This document shows positions 44,648-54,522 of a stretch of DNA of 64,000 bases, one piece after another. The position numbers and the translations under genes are program-made. Location: NCBI GenBank assembly GCA_017621455.1, contig JAGATC010000022.1, forward strand, positions 47,519 through 111,518. The letters run 5' to 3'. The DNA comes from Alistipes sp. (GTDB lineage Bacteria > Bacteroidota > Bacteroidia > Bacteroidales > Rikenellaceae). Within the stretch, counting starts at the first letter, position 1, and each line of letters begins with the position of its first letter. The notes under the pieces were generated by a model that was given only the letters and a program-made list of their open reading frames with translations, ran no database searches and had not been told where the DNA came from.

Positions 44648-45820
44648 ATGCGTGTTGTTGTCGGACTTTCGGGAGGCGTTGATTCGTCGGTGGCAGCGTA
44701 CCTGCTTAAGCAGCAGGGGCACGAGGTCATCGGCCTCTTTATGCGCAACTGGCACGATACAACAGGCACGCTCGAGGGCGACTGTCCCTGGTACGACGAC
44801 CAGGTATTTGCCGAGCTTGTGGCAAAGCGTCTCGACATAGAATTTCACTATGTCGACCTCTCCGAGGAGTATCGCAAGCGCGTGGTAGACTATATGTTTT
44901 CGGAGTATGAGGCGGGGCGAACACCCAATCCCGATGTGCTCTGCAACCGCGAGATTAAGTTCGACGTATTCCTCGAAGAAGCTCTTAAGTTGGGCGCCGA
45001 GCGTGTGGCTACGGGTCACTACTGTAGGCGTGAGGAGTGGGTTGATAACGAGGGTGTTACCCACTACCGACTACTCGCTGGCAGCGACACGAACAAAGAC
45101 CAGAGCTACTTCCTCTGTCAGCTCACCCAGGAGCAGCTCTCCTACGCCATGTTCCCCATTGGCGACATCACCAAGCCCGAGGTGCGACGCATCGCCGAGG
45201 AGCAGAAGTTAGCCACAGCCAAGCGCAAGGATTCGCAGGGCATCTGCTTCGTGGGCAAGGTCGACCTCCCCGTATTCCTACAACAGCAACTCAAGGCCAA
45301 GGAGGGCAACGTACACGAGATACTACCCCACTCACCACGCTTCGTGCGCGACTGCCGAGATGACGACTACAAGGCACTCGCCGTGCCATACCGCCTCACG
45401 GTGCGTGACGGCAAGAAGATAGGCACACACCAGGGTGCGCACTTCTACACCATAGGTCAGCGCAAGGGCTTGGGCATTGGTGGCCGCAAGGAGTCGCTAT
45501 TCATAATCGGCACTGACGTCAAGGAGAATGTAGTCTTTGTGGGCGAGGGCGACAGCCATCCAGGACTATACCGCAAGGCGCTGCGTATTGCGCCCGAGGA
45601 GGTGCATTGGATTGACCCCAAGGATGTTATGTCGGTGGGTGAGCGCCGCCGTTATATGGTGCGCATACGCTATCGTCAGCCACTGCAAAGAGCTGAGCTT
45701 ATATGCGATGAGGATGGCTTATATATTCTTTTTGACGAGCCACAGAGGGGTATCACTGCGGGGCAGTTTGCCGCATGGTACGATGGCGATATTGTCGTGG
45801 GCAGCGGTGCGATAAGCTAA
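44648..45820 (+). CDS. mnmA: tRNA-specific 2-thiouridylase MnmA (canonical)
   Basis: 390 aa. PP-loop VGLSGGVDSSVAAYLL at the start, GLFMRNWHDT near 32, the first catalytic cysteine in NPDVLCNREIKFDVF near 97, ATGHYCRR near 120, DKDQSYFLCQL near 148, second cysteine in SQGICFVGKVDLPVF near 197, and TIGQRKGLGIGG near 262. Forms 2-thiouridine at U34 of Lys, Glu and Gln tRNAs. This is the standard copy; the divergent one is at 36689. Confidence 0.96.
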   Translation: MRVVVGLSGGVDSSVAAYLLKQQGHEVIGLFMRNWHDTTGTLEGDCPWYDDQVFAELVAKRLDIEFHYVDLSEEYRKRVVDYMFSEYEAGRTPNPDVLCNREIKFDVFLEEALKLGAERVATGHYCRREEWVDNEGVTHYRLLAGSDTNKDQSYFLCQLTQEQLSYAMFPIGDITKPEVRRIAEEQKLATAKRKDSQGICFVGKVDLPVFLQQQLKAKEGNVHEILPHSPRFVRDCRDDDYKALAVPYRLTVRDGKKIGTHQGAHFYTIGQRKGLGIGGRKESLFIIGTDVKENVVFVGEGDSHPGLYRKALRIAPEEVHWIDPKDVMSVGERRRYMVRIRYRQPLQRAELICDEDGLYILFDEPQRGITAGQFAAWYDGDIVVGSGAIS

Positions 45821-45868
45821 CCACCGAACTCTCTTTTCCCACCAATACGCAGTTTTACCGCACAATTA

Positions 45869-45899
45869 TTGCATTTTCCAAAAATATTTTTTACTTTTG
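45869..45899 (+). promoter_or_regulatory. Promoter of ppdK
   Basis: TTG at 45869-45871, 20 bp, TACTTTTG at 45892-45899; leader about 78 nt, longer than its neighbours. Confidence 0.72.
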
Positions 45900-45982
45900 T
45901 AAGCTATTAGTCACCAAAATGACCAATAGCCGTACGATTATATACGAAATTATCATATTAACTAATTATAAACCAAAAGATT

Positions 45983-48712
45983 ATGGCAGATGTAAAACGT
46001 GTCTATACCTTTGGCAACAAGGAGGCTGAGGGTAATGGCAAGATGCGAGAGTTGCTTGGCGGTAAGGGTGCCAACCTCGCCGAGATGAACCTAATCGGTA
46101 TTCCCGTACCTCCGGGATTCACCATCACCACTGACGTATGTTCAGAGTACTACAAGGAGGGCAAGGAGCGTGTTATCGAGTTGTTGCGTCCCGAGGTGGA
46201 GGCTGCAATCAAGAACATCGAGAACCTCACTGGTCGCAAGTTTGGCGACTCTAACCTCCCATTGCTCGTATCGGTACGTTCAGGTGCACGCGCATCTATG
46301 CCCGGTATGATGGATACCATCCTCAACCTCGGTATGAACGACGAGGCTGTGGAGGCTATCGCTAAGCTCTCGGGCAACCCACGTTTTGCTTGGGACTCAT
46401 ACCGTCGTTTCGTGCAGATGTACGGCGACGTTGTACTCGACATGAAGCCACAGTCGAAGGAGGATCACGATCCATTCGAGGTAATCATCGAGGCACAGAA
46501 GGAGAAGCGTGGTGTTAAGGCCGACACCGACCTTACTACCGACGATTTGAAGGAGCTCGTTGCAGCATTCAAGAAGGCTGTAAAGGAGCAGACCGGCAAG
46601 GAGTTCCCAACAAGCGCTTGGGAGCAGCTCTGGGGCGCTATCTGCGCAGTGTTCGGCTCATGGATGAACGAGCGTGCTATCCTCTACCGTAAGCTCAACA
46701 ACATCCCCGAGGCTTGGGGTACAGCCGTATCTGTTCAGGCGATGGTATTCGGTAACATGGGCGAGAACTCAGCTACTGGTGTAGCATTCTCACGTGACGC
46801 CGCTACTGGTGAGAACATCTTCAACGGTGAGTACCTCATCAACGCACAGGGTGAGGACGTGGTTGCAGGTATCCGCACACCACAGCAGATCACCATCGAG
46901 GGCTCGAAGCGTTGGGCTGCAGCTCAGAACATCTCTGAGGAGGAGCGTGCTTCGAAGTACCCATCATTGGAGGAGGTTATGCCCGAGGTATATGCAGAGC
47001 TTAACGGCATCCAGCAGCACCTCGAGACATACTTCACAGATATGCAGGATATCGAGTTCACCATCCAGGACGGTAAGCTCTGGATGTTGCAGTGCCGTAA
47101 CGGTAAGCGTACAGGTGCCGCAATGGTGAAGATCGCTATGGATATGCTTCGCGAGGGTCTTATCGACGAGAAGACCGCAGTATTGCGCTGCGAGCCTGAG
47201 AAGCTCGACGAGCTCTTGCACCCCGTATTCGACAAGAAGGCTATCAAGAACGCTAAGGTTATCGTTAAGGGTCTTCCCGCATCACCAGGTGCTGCTACAG
47301 GTCCTGTAGTATTCTTCGCTGACGACGCCGAGAAGGTTCTCAACGAGACTGGCCAGAAGGCTATCCTCGTACGTATCGAGACCTCACCCGAGGACTTGAA
47401 GGGTATGTTGGATGCTGCTGGTATCCTCACCGCACGTGGTGGTATGACCTCACACGCTGCCGTTGTTGCACGTGGTATGGGTAAGTGCTGCGTATCGGGT
47501 GCTGGTGAGTTGGAGATCGACTATAAGGCTCGCACCATCAAGGTTAACGGCTACAAGATTAAGGAGGGTGACTGGATTTCGCTCAACGGCTCAACAGGTG
47601 AGGTTTACCTCGGCCAGGTAGCTACTCAGGCAGCTAACCTCGACGGCGACTTCGGTCAGTTGATGGAGCTTGCAGGCAAGTACTCAAAGATGAACGTACG
47701 TGCTAATGCAGATACTCCACGTGATGCTGAGCAGGCATTTGCCTTCGGCGCACAGGGTATCGGTCTCTGCCGTACTGAGCATATGTTCTTCGAGGGTGAC
47801 CGTATCAAGGCTATCCGCGAGATGATTCTCTCAGACGATGAGGATGGTCGTCGTGTAGCTTTGTCGAAGCTTCTTCCTATGCAGCGTGGCGACTTCGAGG
47901 GCTTGTTCAAGGTTATGAACGGCTACCCCGTTATCGTACGTCTGCTCGATCCACCTTTGCACGAGTTCGCTCCTAACACCGAGAAGGATCAGAAGGAGAT
48001 GGCTGAGGCTATGGGCATCCCCGTAGAGAAGGTTAAGGCTAAGGTTGAGGCTTTGCACGAGGTTAACCCCATGCTTGGTCACCGTGGCTGCCGTCTTGGC
48101 AACACCTACCCCGAGATTACCGAGATGCAGGCACGTGCTATCCTCGAGGCTGCTATGAACGTTAAGGCTGCGGGCACACCTGTTAAGGTAGAGATTATGG
48201 TTCCATTGGTAGGTAACCACAAGGAGCTCCGCTACCAGAAGAACATCATCGACAAGACTGCTGAGGCTGTATTCGCTGAGCGCAACGACCGCATCGACTA
48301 CCTCGTAGGTACTATGATTGAGGTTCCTCGCGCTGCTGTTACTGCTAACCAGATTGCTGAGGTTGCTGAGTTCTTCTCGTTCGGTACAAACGACCTTACA
48401 CAGATGACTCTCGGCTTCTCACGTGACGATATCGCTAAGTTCTTGCCTATCTACCTCGAGAGAAACATCCTCAAGAACGATCCTTTCAAGATTTTGGATC
48501 GCAACGGCGTAGGTCAGCTTATCCGTGAGGCTGTGTTCAAGGGTCGCACCACTCGTCCCGACTTGAAGTGCGGTATCTGTGGTGAGCACGGTGGTGAGCC
48601 ATCGTCTGTAGAGTTCTGCCACCACGCTGGCTTGAACTACGTAAGCTGCTCGCCTTTCCGTGTGCCTATCGCACGTTTGGCAGCTGCTCACGCAGCATTG
48701 AGCGTTAAGTAA
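45983..48712 (+). CDS. ppdK: Pyruvate, phosphate dikinase
   Basis: 909 aa, normal length. N-terminal nucleotide-binding domain starts RVYTFGNKEAEGNGKMRELLGGKGANLAEM. The phosphohistidine swivel loop is GGMTSHAAVVARGMGKCCVSG near residue 480. The PEP/pyruvate barrel ends with CGEHGGEPSSVEFCHHAGLNYVSCSPFRVPIARLAAA. Interconverts pyruvate + ATP + Pi and PEP + AMP + PPi, and in anaerobic Bacteroidales links glycolysis to PPi metabolism. Single gene with strong promoter, GC-rich terminator and highly expressed codon use. Confidence 0.98.
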   Translation: MADVKRVYTFGNKEAEGNGKMRELLGGKGANLAEMNLIGIPVPPGFTITTDVCSEYYKEGKERVIELLRPEVEAAIKNIENLTGRKFGDSNLPLLVSVRSGARASMPGMMDTILNLGMNDEAVEAIAKLSGNPRFAWDSYRRFVQMYGDVVLDMKPQSKEDHDPFEVIIEAQKEKRGVKADTDLTTDDLKELVAAFKKAVKEQTGKEFPTSAWEQLWGAICAVFGSWMNERAILYRKLNNIPEAWGTAVSVQAMVFGNMGENSATGVAFSRDAATGENIFNGEYLINAQGEDVVAGIRTPQQITIEGSKRWAAAQNISEEERASKYPSLEEVMPEVYAELNGIQQHLETYFTDMQDIEFTIQDGKLWMLQCRNGKRTGAAMVKIAMDMLREGLIDEKTAVLRCEPEKLDELLHPVFDKKAIKNAKVIVKGLPASPGAATGPVVFFADDAEKVLNETGQKAILVRIETSPEDLKGMLDAAGILTARGGMTSHAAVVARGMGKCCVSGAGELEIDYKARTIKVNGYKIKEGDWISLNGSTGEVYLGQVATQAANLDGDFGQLMELAGKYSKMNVRANADTPRDAEQAFAFGAQGIGLCRTEHMFFEGDRIKAIREMILSDDEDGRRVALSKLLPMQRGDFEGLFKVMNGYPVIVRLLDPPLHEFAPNTEKDQKEMAEAMGIPVEKVKAKVEALHEVNPMLGHRGCRLGNTYPEITEMQARAILEAAMNVKAAGTPVKVEIMVPLVGNHKELRYQKNIIDKTAEAVFAERNDRIDYLVGTMIEVPRAAVTANQIAEVAEFFSFGTNDLTQMTLGFSRDDIAKFLPIYLERNILKNDPFKILDRNGVGQLIREAVFKGRTTRPDLKCGICGEHGGEPSSVEFCHHAGLNYVSCSPFRVPIARLAAAHAALSVK

Positions 48713-48735
48713 TTCCGCTTAACATATAAACGAGT

Positions 48736-48768
48736 AGCCCCGCGGTTTGACCGCGGGGCTCTCTTTTA
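48736..48768. terminator. Terminator after ppdK
   Basis: 10-bp perfect GC-rich stem AGCCCCGCGG (48736-48745) with 48751-48760, TTTGA loop, T-rich tail. Confidence 0.9.
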
Positions 48769-48785
48769 TATTATGGGTGATATGC

Positions 48786-49634
48786 TTACTCTGCGAAGTT
48801 TCCAAGCGCCTCATATACTAAATCGGCACGCTCGGGGTTGTTCTCCTCCCAATCCGAAGACATCTGCTCCATCAGTTCACCATTCTCCACAAGCTCAATA
48901 ATGTGAGTTAGTACCAAATAGTGGCGAATAGTATCCATCAAATTCCCATCTTCATAGCTGTCGGCGATGCCCTCAAGGTGGGTTATGTAAGCGGTCATCA
49001 ACTCCTTCTGGCTCATTGTCGTATAGTCCTCGTCGAAATAGGCACCAACATACTTCATAAAGGTCTGCTCGTTGTAGGTATCCATGCCCGCAGCAATAAC
49101 ATCGGCGCCATCGGGATTATACTCCGTCCACTCCATGGCAAAGCCATCAGTTGACTCATACTGTGATACCATGTAGAGGTATATAACGAAATCTACGTAT
49201 ACCTGAGTCGCTGTATCTTTGTCGTCGTACATCAGCCACTCGGCCACAGTATCGAGGTAGACAAAGGCGGTAAGCTTGGGGTCATTATCATCGAAATCCT
49301 CAAAAATGATGACATCGCTTGCGGCATCTATATACTCAGAGTACATGCCATAGGTATCTTCGTTCTTTTTCATCCAACGATCTACCTCTTTGAATGTTTG
49401 TTCATACGACTTCTCATCAAGCGACTCCGTCCACTCATAGAATTCATGTACCTCTACCATTAAAGCTACAGGACACTTTGCATCGACACACGCCATCATT
49501 GATTCATACTCCTCAGCCACCTTGGCACGAATCTCCTTCTTCGAGGGTTTTACAGTGTTCTCGGCAGCCATTGTAGGCTCTGCCATTAGGATGGTTGCAC
49601 ATAGTGCAGCCGCAATCATAAAAATCTTTCTCAT
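48786..49634 (-). CDS. Secreted acidic helical protein of unknown function, paralogue A
   Basis: 282 aa. Signal peptide MIAAALCATILMAEPTMAA, then PSKKEIRAKVAEEYESMMAC and a strongly acidic, all-helical body with no lipobox, catalytic motif or transmembrane helix. It is a diverged duplicate of the next gene (49663): both share PSKxxIR, YxW/D-xL-D near residue 70, Y(V/L)Gx(Y/F)F-xEDY near 205 and ITHLEGIADS / IRHIEGLAES. I do not recognise a family. The two are on the same strand, 28 bp apart. Confidence 0.8.
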   Translation of the reverse strand: MRKIFMIAAALCATILMAEPTMAAENTVKPSKKEIRAKVAEEYESMMACVDAKCPVALMVEVHEFYEWTESLDEKSYEQTFKEVDRWMKKNEDTYGMYSEYIDAASDVIIFEDFDDNDPKLTAFVYLDTVAEWLMYDDKDTATQVYVDFVIYLYMVSQYESTDGFAMEWTEYNPDGADVIAAGMDTYNEQTFMKYVGAYFDEDYTTMSQKELMTAYITHLEGIADSYEDGNLMDTIRHYLVLTHIIELVENGELMEQMSSDWEENNPERADLVYEALGNFAE

Positions 49635-49662
49635 TCTATTTCAGTGTTTTAAGTTATTTAAT

Positions 49663-50490
49663 TTACATTGTTTGAATTGCTCTATTCAGCGCTGCCACCT
49701 TCTCGGGATTATTCTCCATCCACTCAGTAAGGGCCTCTATATAGATACTATCGTCATCGTTAAGCGTATAGACGTGACTAATAACCAACGAGTTTCTCAT
49801 AAGGTTCATCTCATGCCCCGCCATCTGGCTCTCTGCTAATCCTTCAATATGTCGAATGTAGCACTCGGCCAGCATGGCATCATCCATCACCGAATAATCC
49901 TCTCCAAAGAAGCCTCCCAAATAGGCAACTATACGTTCGTTACCCAACTCGGGTAGCTGTGAGTTCATTACTATTTCGAAGCCTATAGGGTTGTGCTCCT
50001 GCCACGCTAACATATACTCCTCTACGAGCATATCAACCCTATAGCTACCTATAAATATATATAGGTCTATAAGCACGTTACATGCAGCATCCTCTTCGCC
50101 ACGGTCGAGAAGCTCCGCCACAGCATCCAGATAGAGATTAGCTACAGTCTCGGCATCGTAAACATCGTAGTTTTCATCCGTCGCCATGGCAAGTGCCACA
50201 TCCATATACTCCTTAAATCGCTCTTTCTGTAGCTTGTGACGTCTCGACCACCTCTGCATCTCATCTTCGGCACATGCCCTGGTCTTATCGTCAAGCTCCG
50301 CATACCAGTCGCTGTAGACAAATATATTCTCCAACATGCTGACAGGCATTCTATAGCGTGCACAGTTGATAATATCGTAGTACGACGTCACCACTCTTTG
50401 GCGTATATCCCTTTTCGAAGGTTGGTTTGGCTGAGCAACAACACCCGTTGCCAAACAGACAGCCACTACGAACGCGAAAACTCTCTTCAT
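49663..50490 (-). CDS. Secreted helical protein of unknown function, paralogue B
   Basis: 275 aa. Signal peptide RVFAFVVAVCLATGVVAQ, then PSKRDIRQRVVTSYYDIINC. Same plan as 48786 but less acidic and more basic in its first half (RYRMP, RWSRRHKLQKERFKEY). Shared late block YLGGFFGEDYSVM and CYIRHIEGLAES; both end in a helix with EWMENNPEK / DWEENNPER. A tandem duplication with a long separate history. Role unknown. Confidence 0.8.
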   Translation of the reverse strand: MKRVFAFVVAVCLATGVVAQPNQPSKRDIRQRVVTSYYDIINCARYRMPVSMLENIFVYSDWYAELDDKTRACAEDEMQRWSRRHKLQKERFKEYMDVALAMATDENYDVYDAETVANLYLDAVAELLDRGEEDAACNVLIDLYIFIGSYRVDMLVEEYMLAWQEHNPIGFEIVMNSQLPELGNERIVAYLGGFFGEDYSVMDDAMLAECYIRHIEGLAESQMAGHEMNLMRNSLVISHVYTLNDDDSIYIEALTEWMENNPEKVAALNRAIQTM

Positions 50491-50654
50491 GATACGTAAT
50501 TGTTGATTTACCCTCTACAAAGTTACAATAAAAGAGCGAATAACGCGCCGTTTTCTATCACTGAATCGCGAAAGCAGAGATTAAAATCTATAAGTACAAA
50601 TACTTAATATGCGCAAAAAAGCTCAATATATTCGACTTTTTGCAAAATATACGG

Positions 50655-50662
50655 TATATTTG
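50655..50662 (+). promoter_or_regulatory. -7 box of BASS transporter gene
   Basis: TATATTTG, 64 bp before the chosen ATG; -33 region weak. It supports the ATG at 50727 rather than the in-frame start at 50640. Confidence 0.5.
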
Positions 50663-50726
50663 TAGAAATTGGGTCAATGTTATACGCTCTGGAGGCATTA
50701 CCCACGGACACAACAGACACAAAATA

Positions 50727-51713
50727 ATGAAGGAACAACTTAAACTCTTAGACTCGCTTACACCCGACCTCGGCTCTGGCGAGATGCTTATAGTGAATAT
50801 CATTCTTGCGCTTGTAATGTTCGGTGTGGCATTAGGCATCAAGCTCGAGACATTTAAGGATGTATTTCGTCGTCCTAAGTCGATAATCGTAGGCATATTG
50901 ATGCAGTGGGTAGCACTGCCTGCCGTTACGCTATGCGTTGTACTGGCACTCAACTCCGTGATTACCCCGATGGTTGCACTCGGCATGATACTCGTGGCAT
51001 CGTGCCCAGGCGGTAATATCTCTAACTTTATGTCGTCGTATGCCAAGGGTAACATCGAGCTCTCGGTGTCGATGACTGCGATAACTACAGCCTTTGCGCC
51101 ACTGGTTACGCCGCTCAATTTCTGGCTATATGGCACACTCTACTGCAATATCACAGACCTAACAAAGGATATTCCCACGCTTGTAATTCCGTTTGGGGAT
51201 ATGTTCGAGCAGATTATGTTGCTCTTGGGTCTACCCATTGTTGCGGGCATGCTCTTCGCACACCTCTTTCCCAATGCCACAAAGCGTCTGATGAAGCCTG
51301 CACAGGTGCTCTCTATCATTCTCTTTATGGGCATGGTTGTGGTGTCGTTCACCAAGGTTGTAACGGCTCTCGGTGGCGATGGCTCTGGTGGATTGACCGT
51401 AGAGCAGATTGTTACAAGCCTTATCATGGCATTTGGTATGGTTGTGCTACACAACCTCTGCGCGCTAAGTACGGGTTATGGTGGTGCCACACTCTTCAAG
51501 CTCCCCGCTCTCGATCGCCGCTCGATGACTATTGAGGTGGGTATTCAAAACTCAGGTCTTGGACTAATCCTTCTATTTAACACTGCAATATTCGACCCAA
51601 CGGATTGGGCAAATAATGGTGGCATGCTCTTTATCACAGCACTTTGGGGCGTATGGCACATAATCTCAGGTTTGTCTGTCGCGAGCATCTTCCGTCGTAG
51701 TAAAGTAGCATAA
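50727..51713 (+). CDS. Bile acid:sodium symporter (BASS) family transporter
   Basis: 328 aa from ATG 50727. About nine to ten helices. The BASS mark ASCPGGNISNFMSSYAKGN near residue 92 and the second crossing MTIEVGIQNSGLGLILL near 270 supply the sodium sites. Members carry bile acids, pantoate, pyruvate or other organic anions with Na+. The substrate is not predictable here. The acyltransferase gene follows 1 bp after its stop. Confidence 0.9.
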   Translation: MKEQLKLLDSLTPDLGSGEMLIVNIILALVMFGVALGIKLETFKDVFRRPKSIIVGILMQWVALPAVTLCVVLALNSVITPMVALGMILVASCPGGNISNFMSSYAKGNIELSVSMTAITTAFAPLVTPLNFWLYGTLYCNITDLTKDIPTLVIPFGDMFEQIMLLLGLPIVAGMLFAHLFPNATKRLMKPAQVLSIILFMGMVVVSFTKVVTALGGDGSGGLTVEQIVTSLIMAFGMVVLHNLCALSTGYGGATLFKLPALDRRSMTIEVGIQNSGLGLILLFNTAIFDPTDWANNGGMLFITALWGVWHIISGLSVASIFRRSKVA

Positions 51714-51714
51714 T

Positions 51715-53049
51715 ATGGCTAAGGTTAACAAGATACAAGACTATAACTTCGCCTACGACTTCTTGCGCTACTATGTGGACTTTGCACTGAAGTTGTCGTA
51801 TAGGAATATTAAGTACGTGGGGCGCGAGTATATTCCGCGTGATGGTGCTGTAATCTTCGCACCCAACCACACCAACGCACTTATGGATGCGCTGATAATA
51901 CTCGCTATCGACCATCAGCCAAAGGTATTTGTGGCACGTGCCGACATCTTTCGCAACCCTACGGCAGCTAAGATTCTGACATGGCTCAAGATTATGCCCA
52001 TCATGCGCATGCGCGATGGCTATGAGGAGGTTAAGAAGAATAACGAGACCATAGAGCGTGCTGTCGACGTTCTCAGGGACCGTATCCCCTTCTGCATATT
52101 TCCCGAGGGCACACACCAAGCAAAGCACTCGTCGCTACCCCTATCTAAGGGTATCTTCCGCATCGCCTTTCAAGCTAAGGAGCTTATGCCCGACATGCCG
52201 CTATATATCGTTCCCGTAGGTCTGCGCTACGGCAGCTTCTTCCGCTTCCGCTCTACGGTGCGTGTGCAGATAGGTGAGGCCATAGAGGTGGGCAAGTTCC
52301 AGAGCGAGCATAGCACCATGGCAGAGCCCGAGCAGATAAACGCTATGCGTGACGAGCTACAGGAGCGCATACACAAGAGCATCTTCTACATCCCCAACGA
52401 CGAGGACTACGATGCCATACACGAGATATGCGCCACGGTAGTTAAGCAACAGGTCAAAAATTGCAAATATGTGGTTGATGGTAGACCTCTTAAGGGTCTT
52501 GATGCTCACTTCGAGGCAAACAACCGCACTAAGCGCGACATTCTGCGCCTCAAGGAGTCGAACCCCGAGGCTGCCGCTAAGCTAATAAGGCTCGGCGAGG
52601 AGGCATACAACATGCGTAAGGCTAAGTCTATTAGCCTCAAGTCAGTGTCGGTGAAGTACACCGTGCTTTCACGCATACTTAAGACGCTGTTTGTGGTTAC
52701 GACACTACCCTACACTCTCCCCGTATCGGCACTTACGCTTCCCATCAATGCAGTTACGGCATACCTCTTCACCATGATTAAAGACCACGCTTTCCGTAAC
52801 TCAGTACGCTATCTTGCCAACCTTGTGCTGTGGCCACTGCTTATGGTCATCTACACCACGCTGGCATTCGTATTCCTACCATGGATGTGGGCATTGGCTG
52901 TGGTTGTAGCACTCCTTCCCGCACCTATCATTGCGCAGGAGTCGTGGCGCCTAACAAGAATCCTTGTTTCGGACATTAAGCTACTATTTAACAAGCCTTT
53001 GCGCAACAAATACCGAGAGATAAAAGAACTATTTAACCAACTTATATAG
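51715..53049 (+). CDS. Lysophospholipid (1-acylglycerol-3-phosphate-type) acyltransferase
   Basis: 444 aa. PlsC motifs are APNHTNALMDALII near residue 45 (H and D with five residues between them, a spacing I recall for Bacteroidota members), FVARADIFRNPTA near 75, IPFCIFPEGTHQAKHS near 126 and YIVPVGLRYG near 162. The C-terminal half is unlike standard PlsC and ends in two or three membrane helices (VFLPWMWALAVVVALLPAP). It probably acylates a lipid at the inner membrane; the exact acceptor is unknown. Followed by an Omp85-like gene after 5 bp. Confidence 0.88.
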   Translation: MAKVNKIQDYNFAYDFLRYYVDFALKLSYRNIKYVGREYIPRDGAVIFAPNHTNALMDALIILAIDHQPKVFVARADIFRNPTAAKILTWLKIMPIMRMRDGYEEVKKNNETIERAVDVLRDRIPFCIFPEGTHQAKHSSLPLSKGIFRIAFQAKELMPDMPLYIVPVGLRYGSFFRFRSTVRVQIGEAIEVGKFQSEHSTMAEPEQINAMRDELQERIHKSIFYIPNDEDYDAIHEICATVVKQQVKNCKYVVDGRPLKGLDAHFEANNRTKRDILRLKESNPEAAAKLIRLGEEAYNMRKAKSISLKSVSVKYTVLSRILKTLFVVTTLPYTLPVSALTLPINAVTAYLFTMIKDHAFRNSVRYLANLVLWPLLMVIYTTLAFVFLPWMWALAVVVALLPAPIIAQESWRLTRILVSDIKLLFNKPLRNKYREIKELFNQLI

Positions 53050-53054
53050 ACTCT

Positions 53055-54467
53055 ATGAAACTACGCTACGTACTCGTCCTCGTTGCACTCTTTACTGCAA
53101 CAGGCCTATACGCCCAAACAACCGATAGTGAGACCATTGCCACCGAGGCTCCCGCAAAGAAGGAGATTATAAAGACTGGCTACAACTTCGGACCCTTGCC
53201 AGCCGTAGCATTCGATGCCGATAAGGGCTTCCAGCTCGGTGCATTGCTCAACATCTACGACTTTGGCGACGGCTCGATGTATCCCAACACGCGCCAACAC
53301 TGGTATTTCGAGGCATCGTTCTTCACCAAGGGCTCGCAGCTCTTCGTGGTGTCATACGACAACCGTTTCCTTATCCCTGGCGTGCGCTGGTCTACGGCAA
53401 TCACCATCACCAACGACAAAGCTATGGACTTCTATGGCTTCAATGGCTACATGTCGTACTACGACCACGAGCGCGTGGCATTGGGTAAGGACAAAAACGA
53501 CCCTACGCACTACATCTACACACCTAAGTATCGTATCAACCGCCTTGCCATACTCTTCAAGAGCGACTTCGTGGGTAATCTTTGGGACAATAAGCTCTTC
53601 TGGGAGGCGGGATACCACCTTAGCTACTTCAAGCAGGGATACAAGAACCAGAGTGCTCTAAACCTCGATAAGATAAACAAAAACAAGAAGGAGGGCAAGG
53701 CATTCCCCGAGGATGAGCCTACCATCTTTGACCAGTATCGCCAGTGGGGTCTTATCTCGGAGGATGAGGCATGGGGTGGTCTTAACAGCACCGTGCGTCT
53801 CGGTCTCTTGTTCGACACACGCGATAAGGAGGGTGCACCCTCGCGCGGCATCTGGGCTGAGGCACACGTTATGCTCGCACCCAAGTGGCTCGGCACATCT
53901 AACCCCTACTATCGCTACTCGGCAACCTTCCGTCACTACGTGCCCATCGTTAAGAACGACATCCTTACGTTTGCCTACCGTCTAAACTACGAAGGTACGT
54001 TTGGTCGCCAGGCGCCCTACTATGTGTTACCCTACATCACCACCGTGGGTCAGTCGTACGACCGCGATGGCATGGGTGGCTACCGCACCATTCGAGGCAT
54101 CATGCGTAGCCGCGTGGAGGGTCTCGACATGGTGTCGTACAACGCCGAGCTTCGCTGGCGCTTCGTTTCGTTCACTCTTTGGAAGCAGAACATATCGTTT
54201 GGCCTCAATGTCTTCTCGGATGGTACGATGGTTACTAAGAACCGCGATATGACTTTCCGTGGTGAGGAGAAGTACCGTGCAGATTACGACGCATATATGG
54301 CCAAGGGCGAGGGTCGTGACCTACCACATATCACCGTAGGTGGTGGTCTACGCTTTATCATGAATCAGAACTTTATCGTAGCCTTTGAGTATGGTCTACC
54401 GGTTGGTCGCCTACGCAAGCAGGATGGCAAGGGTGCCTTCTACATAAATACAGGTTACCTATTCTAA
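53055..54467 (+). CDS. BamA/TamA (Omp85) barrel-type outer-membrane protein
   Basis: 470 aa. Signal peptide LRYVLVLVALFTATGLYAQ. No POTRA domains are visible, so it is a short barrel-only member. The barrel pattern includes GPLPAVAFDADKGFQLGALLNI, GLLFDTRDKEGAPSRGIWAEAHVM and the L6-like VEGLDMVSYNAELRWRF (family VRGF-type motif TIRGIMRSRVEG), ending with ITVGGGLRFIMNQNFIVAFEYG. Likely a surface or transport protein of the outer membrane. Probably in one transcript with the acyltransferase and BASS genes. Confidence 0.85.
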   Translation: MKLRYVLVLVALFTATGLYAQTTDSETIATEAPAKKEIIKTGYNFGPLPAVAFDADKGFQLGALLNIYDFGDGSMYPNTRQHWYFEASFFTKGSQLFVVSYDNRFLIPGVRWSTAITITNDKAMDFYGFNGYMSYYDHERVALGKDKNDPTHYIYTPKYRINRLAILFKSDFVGNLWDNKLFWEAGYHLSYFKQGYKNQSALNLDKINKNKKEGKAFPEDEPTIFDQYRQWGLISEDEAWGGLNSTVRLGLLFDTRDKEGAPSRGIWAEAHVMLAPKWLGTSNPYYRYSATFRHYVPIVKNDILTFAYRLNYEGTFGRQAPYYVLPYITTVGQSYDRDGMGGYRTIRGIMRSRVEGLDMVSYNAELRWRFVSFTLWKQNISFGLNVFSDGTMVTKNRDMTFRGEEKYRADYDAYMAKGEGRDLPHITVGGGLRFIMNQNFIVAFEYGLPVGRLRKQDGKGAFYINTGYLF

Positions 54468-54476
54468 CCGACTAAC

Positions 54477-54510
54477 AGACGAGGGCACTGCTCTCGTCTT
54501 TCTTGTCTTT
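54477..54510 (+). terminator. Terminator of Omp85-like gene
   Basis: AGACGAG (54477-54483) with CTCGTCT (54493-54499) and a T-rich tail. Confidence 0.75.
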
Positions 54511-54522
54511 TTTGATATTTAT

